A DNA stretch of 9,715 nucleotides, taken from a bacterium (GTDB taxonomy: Bacteria; Planctomycetota; UBA11346). Below, piece by piece: positions 6,118 through 9,715 of this stretch; the stretch's first letter is position 1; each line of letters starts with the position of its first letter. The notes under the pieces are model-generated. The model was not told where the DNA came from. It did not search any database and saw nothing but the letters and a program-made list of their open reading frames with translations. Both the position numbers and the translations under genes were made by a program. The stretch covers positions 1 through 9,715 of the forward strand of contig JAIFKN010000168.1 of the NCBI GenBank assembly GCA_020049615.1, read 5' to 3'.

Positions 6118-6438
6118 CTACGGGGCCGTCCGCATCATCGTCAGGATCCAGCGGCTGGGCTTCACCGCTCGCACGCCGTGCGGCAGGCCATCGGGCAGCA
6201 ACTGCACCTGACCACCCACCACGGTGTGCTCCGTCGTCCCGACCATCACCGCCAGCTCCCCATCCAGCACCTGCACCAGGGCCGGGAAGCGCACGGTATG
6301 GGCACTGATCGCCTGGCCGGCGTCCATGGCGAAGAGCACGACCTTGCAGCCATTGGCCTCGTGCAGCGGACGGGAGACGTTGGCGCCGGGCACGATCGGG
6401 GCGGCGGCGAGCAGGTCGAGGGGGGCGGTGGCATCCAT
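6118..6438 (-). CDS. Small single-domain cupin protein
   Basis: This 106-residue protein is one conserved beta-barrel cupin domain. Motif 1 is reduced (GQAISAHTVRFPALVQVLDGEL, where H47 and E61 sit near metal-ligand positions), without the usual HxH. Motif 2 fits well: G76, then P82-D-G84-LP-H87 (GQVQLLPDGLPHGVRA). With incomplete ligands it may bind metal weakly or act as a small-molecule sensor; no reaction can be assigned. Similar small cupins are often annotated as quercetin-dioxygenase-like or AraC-binding-like. The ATG at 6438 has a strong AGGAG 6 bases upstream. The stop lies 9 bases from the repeat behind araA, and its TAG falls in a second copy of GCTACGGG (6117-6124; the first is 6101-6108). 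It is convergent with araA and divergent from the SNF2 gene. An FNR-type palindrome upstream suggests redox or oxygen control. Confidence 0.8.
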   Translation of the reverse strand: MDATAPLDLLAAAPIVPGANVSRPLHEANGCKVVLFAMDAGQAISAHTVRFPALVQVLDGELAVMVGTTEHTVVGGQVQLLPDGLPHGVRAVKPSRWILTMMRTAP

Positions 6439-6444
6439 GGTCGG

Positions 6445-6449
6445 CTCCT
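6445..6449 (-). promoter_or_regulatory. Ribosome binding site of the cupin gene
   Basis: Read on the minus strand, AGGAG (6449 to 6445) lies 6 bases before the ATG at 6438. It is the strongest Shine-Dalgarno sequence in the window and decides the start. Confidence 0.7.
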
Positions 6450-6455
6450 GTCCAG

Positions 6456-6464
6456 AGACTAGCA
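6456..6464 (-). promoter_or_regulatory. Possible extended -10 element of the cupin gene
   Basis: On the minus strand, TGCTAGTCT (6464 to 6456) fits the extended -10 pattern TGnTAnnnT. It implies a start at about 6448-6450. The centre of the FNR-type box (6489.5) would then lie near -41, the usual activator position. The leader would be only about 10-12 bases and would begin at the AGGAG, which is short and weakens the call. Confidence 0.3.
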
Positions 6465-6482
6465 GGTGGGAAGGCAGGCGCC

Positions 6483-6496
6483 TTGACCAGGATCAA
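6483..6496. promoter_or_regulatory. FNR/CRP-superfamily-like box (TTGAC-CAGG-ATCAA)
   Basis: TTGAC (6483-6487), four bases, then ATCAA (6492-6496) matches the FNR/ANR consensus TTGAT-N4-ATCAA at 9 of 10 positions. The wider palindrome has 7-base arms, GCCTTGA (6480-6486) and TCAAGGC (6493-6499). It lies between divergent genes, 44 bases upstream of the cupin ATG and 56 bases before the SNF2 ATG. Position favours the cupin promoter (see the -10-like element). No FNR-type regulator gene is in the window. Confidence 0.5.
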
Positions 6497-6552
6497 GGCC
6501 TGGCGGTCACGGCCATTGCCCGGCCTTGCATGGCGCCCATCGTGCTACGCCC

Positions 6553-9500
6553 ATGCCCGCTGGCCTGCAGCCCTGGTACGACTGGTTCGACCGCGCCACG
6601 CTGACGCGCGCTGCCGCCTATGCCGACGATGGCAGCGTCGAACGGGTGCAGCGCGATGGCGAGGAGATCATCGCCACCGTGCAGGGCCATAGATCCTACC
6701 AGGTCCGACTGCACCTGCAGGGCCTGCTGCTGGATGATGAACGGGGCATCCTCGGCCTGGATCTCGACAGTTCGTGCACCTGTCCGGTCGCCTGGGGCTG
6801 CAAGCATGCCGCCGCGGCGCTGATCGCCCTGGCGCGCAAGTACGGCCTGCCCGATGGTCTCGGCGACGACGGCGAGCCGGCCGAAGCGACGTCCGTCCCG
6901 CAGCCGCCACGCCAACCGCCGGTCGCGGTCCCCACCCTGCCGGTAGCGCAGCCGGTGCGCGAGGAATCCGCCCGCCAGGTCGGGCAGTGGTTGCGCCAGA
7001 TCGGTGGCAGCGTGCAGACCGGCGTCGGCGAGATGCATCTCACCTGGCATCTGCACCCGCCGAAGGCTGGCAGCGATCTGCGCTGGCGGCTCAGCCCGGT
7101 GCTGGCCAAGCGGGTGAAGTCGGGCGCCTGGGGGGTGGGCAAGCGCTTCGGCAGCGTGCGCCAGGCGGTCGAGCAGCTGGCGCCGACCCTCGGCCATGCC
7201 CAGCTCACGCTGCTGCGCCGCGTCGCCGCCCTGCGCCATCCGCATCACAGCTGGGAGGATGGATGGCTCGACAGCGCCTGCGGCGCCACCGGCGAGCTGC
7301 TCGCCCAGTTGCTTGCCAGCGGCGACTGCTATCTCGACGGCTTCGCCGGTGGCCTGCTGCGCCAGGGGCCTGCGCGCCAGGCGGGCCTGGCCTGGGCCGG
7401 CGACGAGGCCTCCGGCTGGCGGCTCGAACTGCGCGGCGGCCGTGCCCGGGTCATCCCCAGCGATCCGCCCTGGTGGATCGAGGGCAACGAGGCCGGACCG
7501 CTGGACACCGGCCTCGACGCCGCCGCCTTCGATGCGGTGCGGACCATGCCGTCAGTGCCGACCGCGCTGCTGCCGACCGCGCTGCCGGTGCTGGTGCGGC
7601 TGGTGCCGGGCCTGCCCGACGCCCCGGTGGCGCCGAGCGCGGTGCCGCCGAGCGGCTTCCTCCTGCGCACCCGCGTCCGCTTCGGCGCCCAGAACGCCTA
7701 TCTGCATGCCGGCTTCGACGCCGATGCGGTGGCGGTGTGGCTGCGCTACGGTGCCGTGCTGGTCGAGCCCGACGGCATGGCGGCGGCGCGTGCGCCTGAC
7801 GGCCGCATCGTCGTGCGCGACCTGCCGGGCGAGCGCAGCCTGCTCGCCCAGCTCGCCGGCTTCGGTCTGGTCACCGACACCGAGGCCAAGCTGATGCGCG
7901 GGCCCGGCGCGCCGCGCGCCGCCGTGCCACTGGCGGTGCATCGCGCCAGCCTCGAGGAGGCCAAGCGCCTCGGGCGCGCCCGGGTCGAGTTGCCGGCCGC
8001 CATCCTCACCGCCGCGCGTGCCGCCGGCTGGACGGTGGAGGGGGACGACGGCTCGGCGGCGCCGGATCTCGCCGCCGAGACCGTCGAGGTCACGGTCGGC
8101 GAGTCCGGCGGCACCGACTGGTTCGAGCTGCACCTCGGCGTGCAGCTTGGCGGCGAGCGCATCGATCTGACGCCGGTGGTCGCCCGGCTGGTGGCCGGCG
8201 GACCAGCGGCACGGGCGGATCTGCCGCGCATCGAACTCGACGGCCGCGCCTGGCTGCTGATGCCGCTGCCCGACGGACGGCTCGTGCGCCTGCCCGAGAC
8301 CGACATCCTGCGCCTCGTCACCCAGATCGAGGCGCTGTTCGACGGCCAGCCGCCGCTCGGGCGCGGCTGGAAGGTCGACCGGGCACTGGCCCTGCAGCTC
8401 GACGAACTGGGCGCCCGGGCGCTGACTGGCGAGCGGCTGCGGGCCATGGTCGAGGCTTTGCGCCGTCTCGCCGTGCCGGTCGAGGCCGAACCGCCGCCCG
8501 GGCTGACCGCCCAGCTGCGCCCATACCAGCGCGTCGGCCTGGGCTGGATGCAGCGGCTGCGCGAGGCAGGCATGGGCGGCGTGCTGGCCGACGACATGGG
8601 GCTGGGCAAGACGGTGCAGGCGATCGCCTTCCTCTGCGCCGAGCACGCCGCCGGCCGCCTCGACCGCCCGGCCCTGGTGGTCTGCCCGGCCAGCGTCGTC
8701 GGCACCTGGGTGCGCGAGCTGGAGCGCTTCGCCCCCGGCTTGTCGGTCGGCGTGCTGCACGGCGCCGACCGCGCCCGCGATGCCGCCGAGCTCGCCGGCC
8801 AGCACGTCGTCATCACCACCTACGGCACCCTGCTGCGTGACCAGGACATGCTCGAGACGGTCGAGCTGCACCTGCTGATCTGCGACGAGGCGCAGACGAT
8901 CAAGAACGCCGCCGCCAAGGCCGGCGCGGCGGTGCGGCGGATGCATGCGCGCCACCGCCTCGCGCTCTCCGGCACGCCGCTGGAGAACCACCTCGGCGAA
9001 CTGCACACGCTGATGCACTGGCTGGTGCCGGGGCTGCTCGGCGACCGGCCCCGCTTCGACCGCGTCTTCCGCAAGCCGATCGAGCAGGGGGCCGATCCCA
9101 CGCGCACCGCCCTGCTGCGCCAACGCATCGCCCCGTTCGTGCTGCGCCGGACCAAGGCCCAGGTCGCGCCCGAACTGCCGCCGCGTTCCGAGGCGCTGGT
9201 GCCGCTCGAGCTGACCGAGACCCAGCGCACCCTCTACGAGAGCGTGCGCCTGGCGATGGACGTGCGCATCCGCACCGCCCTGCTCGAGAAGGGCCTGGCG
9301 CGCAGCCACATCGACATCCTCGACGCCCTGCTCAAGCTCCGCCAGGTGTGCTGCGACCCGCGCCTGGTGCGTGGCGGTGGCGTCACCGTCGCATCCTCGG
9401 CCAAGCTCGACTGGCTCTCGGACACGCTGCCTGGCCTGGTCGAGGATGGCCGGCGCATCCTGCTGTTCTCGCAGTTCACCAGCCTCCTTGACCTGGTCGA

Positions 9501-9715
9501 AGCCGACGTGTTGAAGCCGGCGCGGCTCGCCTGGCTGCGCCTCGACGGCGCGACGCGCAACCGCCAGGATCTGGTCGAGTCGTTCCAGCGCGGCGAGGCG
9601 CCGATCTTCCTGCTCTCGCTCAAGGCCGGCGGCACCGGCCTGACCCTGACCGCCGCCGACACCGTCATCCTGCTCGACCCGTGGTGGAACCCCGCCGCCG
9701 AGGCGCAGGCCGCCG
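6553..9715 (+). CDS. SWIM-domain SNF2-family DNA helicase/translocase (3' end outside the window)
   Basis: The frame from ATG 6553 is open to the right edge (1054 codons) without a stop. Near the N-terminus a SWIM zinc finger is visible, C75-x-C77-x5-C83-x-H85 (CTCPVAWGCKH). A Pro/Ala linker and a long middle region (about 135-640), as in bacterial SNF2 helicase-associated proteins, follow. The SNF2 ATPase then starts at LRPYQ (655-659), with Walker A DDMGLGKT (680-687), Walker B DEAQ (778-781) followed by TIKN, and SGTPLEN (806-812). The second RecA lobe shows LLFSQFT (970-976), LKAGGTGLTLT (1023-1033) and DPWWNP (1042-1047). The final arginine-finger motif (RxxRxGQ) would lie just past the edge. 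Bacterial SWIM-SNF2 proteins (RapA/HepA relatives) are ATP-driven DNA translocases whose substrates are mostly unknown. No Shine-Dalgarno sequence is evident; TTG at 6526 is a weaker in-frame start. The gene is divergent from the cupin gene. Confidence 0.93.
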   Translation, partial: MPAGLQPWYDWFDRATLTRAAAYADDGSVERVQRDGEEIIATVQGHRSYQVRLHLQGLLLDDERGILGLDLDSSCTCPVAWGCKHAAAALIALARKYGLPDGLGDDGEPAEATSVPQPPRQPPVAVPTLPVAQPVREESARQVGQWLRQIGGSVQTGVGEMHLTWHLHPPKAGSDLRWRLSPVLAKRVKSGAWGVGKRFGSVRQAVEQLAPTLGHAQLTLLRRVAALRHPHHSWEDGWLDSACGATGELLAQLLASGDCYLDGFAGGLLRQGPARQAGLAWAGDEASGWRLELRGGRARVIPSDPPWWIEGNEAGPLDTGLDAAAFDAVRTMPSVPTALLPTALPVLVRLVPGLPDAPVAPSAVPPSGFLLRTRVRFGAQNAYLHAGFDADAVAVWLRYGAVLVEPDGMAAARAPDGRIVVRDLPGERSLLAQLAGFGLVTDTEAKLMRGPGAPRAAVPLAVHRASLEEAKRLGRARVELPAAILTAARAAGWTVEGDDGSAAPDLAAETVEVTVGESGGTDWFELHLGVQLGGERIDLTPVVARLVAGGPAARADLPRIELDGRAWLLMPLPDGRLVRLPETDILRLVTQIEALFDGQPPLGRGWKVDRALALQLDELGARALTGERLRAMVEALRRLAVPVEAEPPPGLTAQLRPYQRVGLGWMQRLREAGMGGVLADDMGLGKTVQAIAFLCAEHAAGRLDRPALVVCPASVVGTWVRELERFAPGLSVGVLHGADRARDAAELAGQHVVITTYGTLLRDQDMLETVELHLLICDEAQTIKNAAAKAGAAVRRMHARHRLALSGTPLENHLGELHTLMHWLVPGLLGDRPRFDRVFRKPIEQGADPTRTALLRQRIAPFVLRRTKAQVAPELPPRSEALVPLELTETQRTLYESVRLAMDVRIRTALLEKGLARSHIDILDALLKLRQVCCDPRLVRGGGVTVASSAKLDWLSDTLPGLVEDGRRILLFSQFTSLLDLVEADVLKPARLAWLRLDGATRNRQDLVESFQRGEAPIFLLSLKAGGTGLTLTAADTVILLDPWWNPAAEAQAA

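Noticed and set aside
6074..6496. 140-codon minus-strand frame overlapping the cupin gene
   Set aside because: It runs in another frame, ends inside the repeat, and lacks the cupin motifs present in the 6118-6438 frame.
7552..9309. 585-codon minus-strand frame opposite the SNF2 gene
   Set aside because: It is a shadow frame. The plus strand shows the SNF2 motifs in order and stays open to the edge.
1..9715. CRISPR arrays, tRNA or rRNA genes, transposase or integrase genes, phage genes
   Set aside because: No regularly spaced repeats, tRNA-like cloverleaf with flanking signals, rRNA segments or mobile-element protein motifs were seen on either strand.

Overview
This is a very GC-rich, gene-dense bacterial window (roughly 70% G+C by eye; strong G/C preference at third codon positions, frequent GTG starts). 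The organism cannot be named from the sequence alone. Two intergenic hairpin repeats, one of the CCACAGAGG type and one of the GACT-TNA-GTC type, look like repeats common in Planctomycetota and neighbouring phyla. A PilM-like pilus/secretion protein fits a Gram-negative type cell. Planctomycetota-like is a tentative inference.

Left part (1-3384, + strand). The window opens inside the C-terminal tail of an unidentified gene (to 440). A small hairpin follows, then a putative 38-residue lipoprotein (552-668), a 510-residue PilM/PilN (GspL-like) membrane protein (665-2197) and a DnaA-family protein (2194-3384). The last three are joined by two 4-base GTGA stop/start overlaps, so they are almost certainly translated together. 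The DnaA-family protein has domain I, AAA+ and the DNA-binding domain, but its Walker B and sensor II positions are altered. Its coupling to a pilus/secretion-type gene is the most unusual feature of the window.

Middle part (3385-6120). A 111-base inverted repeat separates the DnaA-family gene from a convergent AraC-family regulator gene (minus strand). The regulator is divergent from araA (L-arabinose isomerase, complete, catalytic residues intact). The roughly 75-base gap between them holds a perfect tandem 7-base repeat (TGCGGAT twice), placed where an AraC-type activator site would sit relative to a -10-like element. After araA comes a second, more elaborate inverted repeat that begins at the first base after the araA stop codon.

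Right part (6118-9715). A small single-domain cupin gene (minus strand) and a SWIM-SNF2 helicase gene (plus strand, running off the right edge) are divergent. Their shared upstream region holds a good FNR/CRP-type palindrome (TTGAC-N4-ATCAA) and an extended -10-like element directed at the cupin gene.

No rRNA, tRNA, CRISPR array, transposase or integrase was seen. No gene-free stretch exceeds 300 bases.
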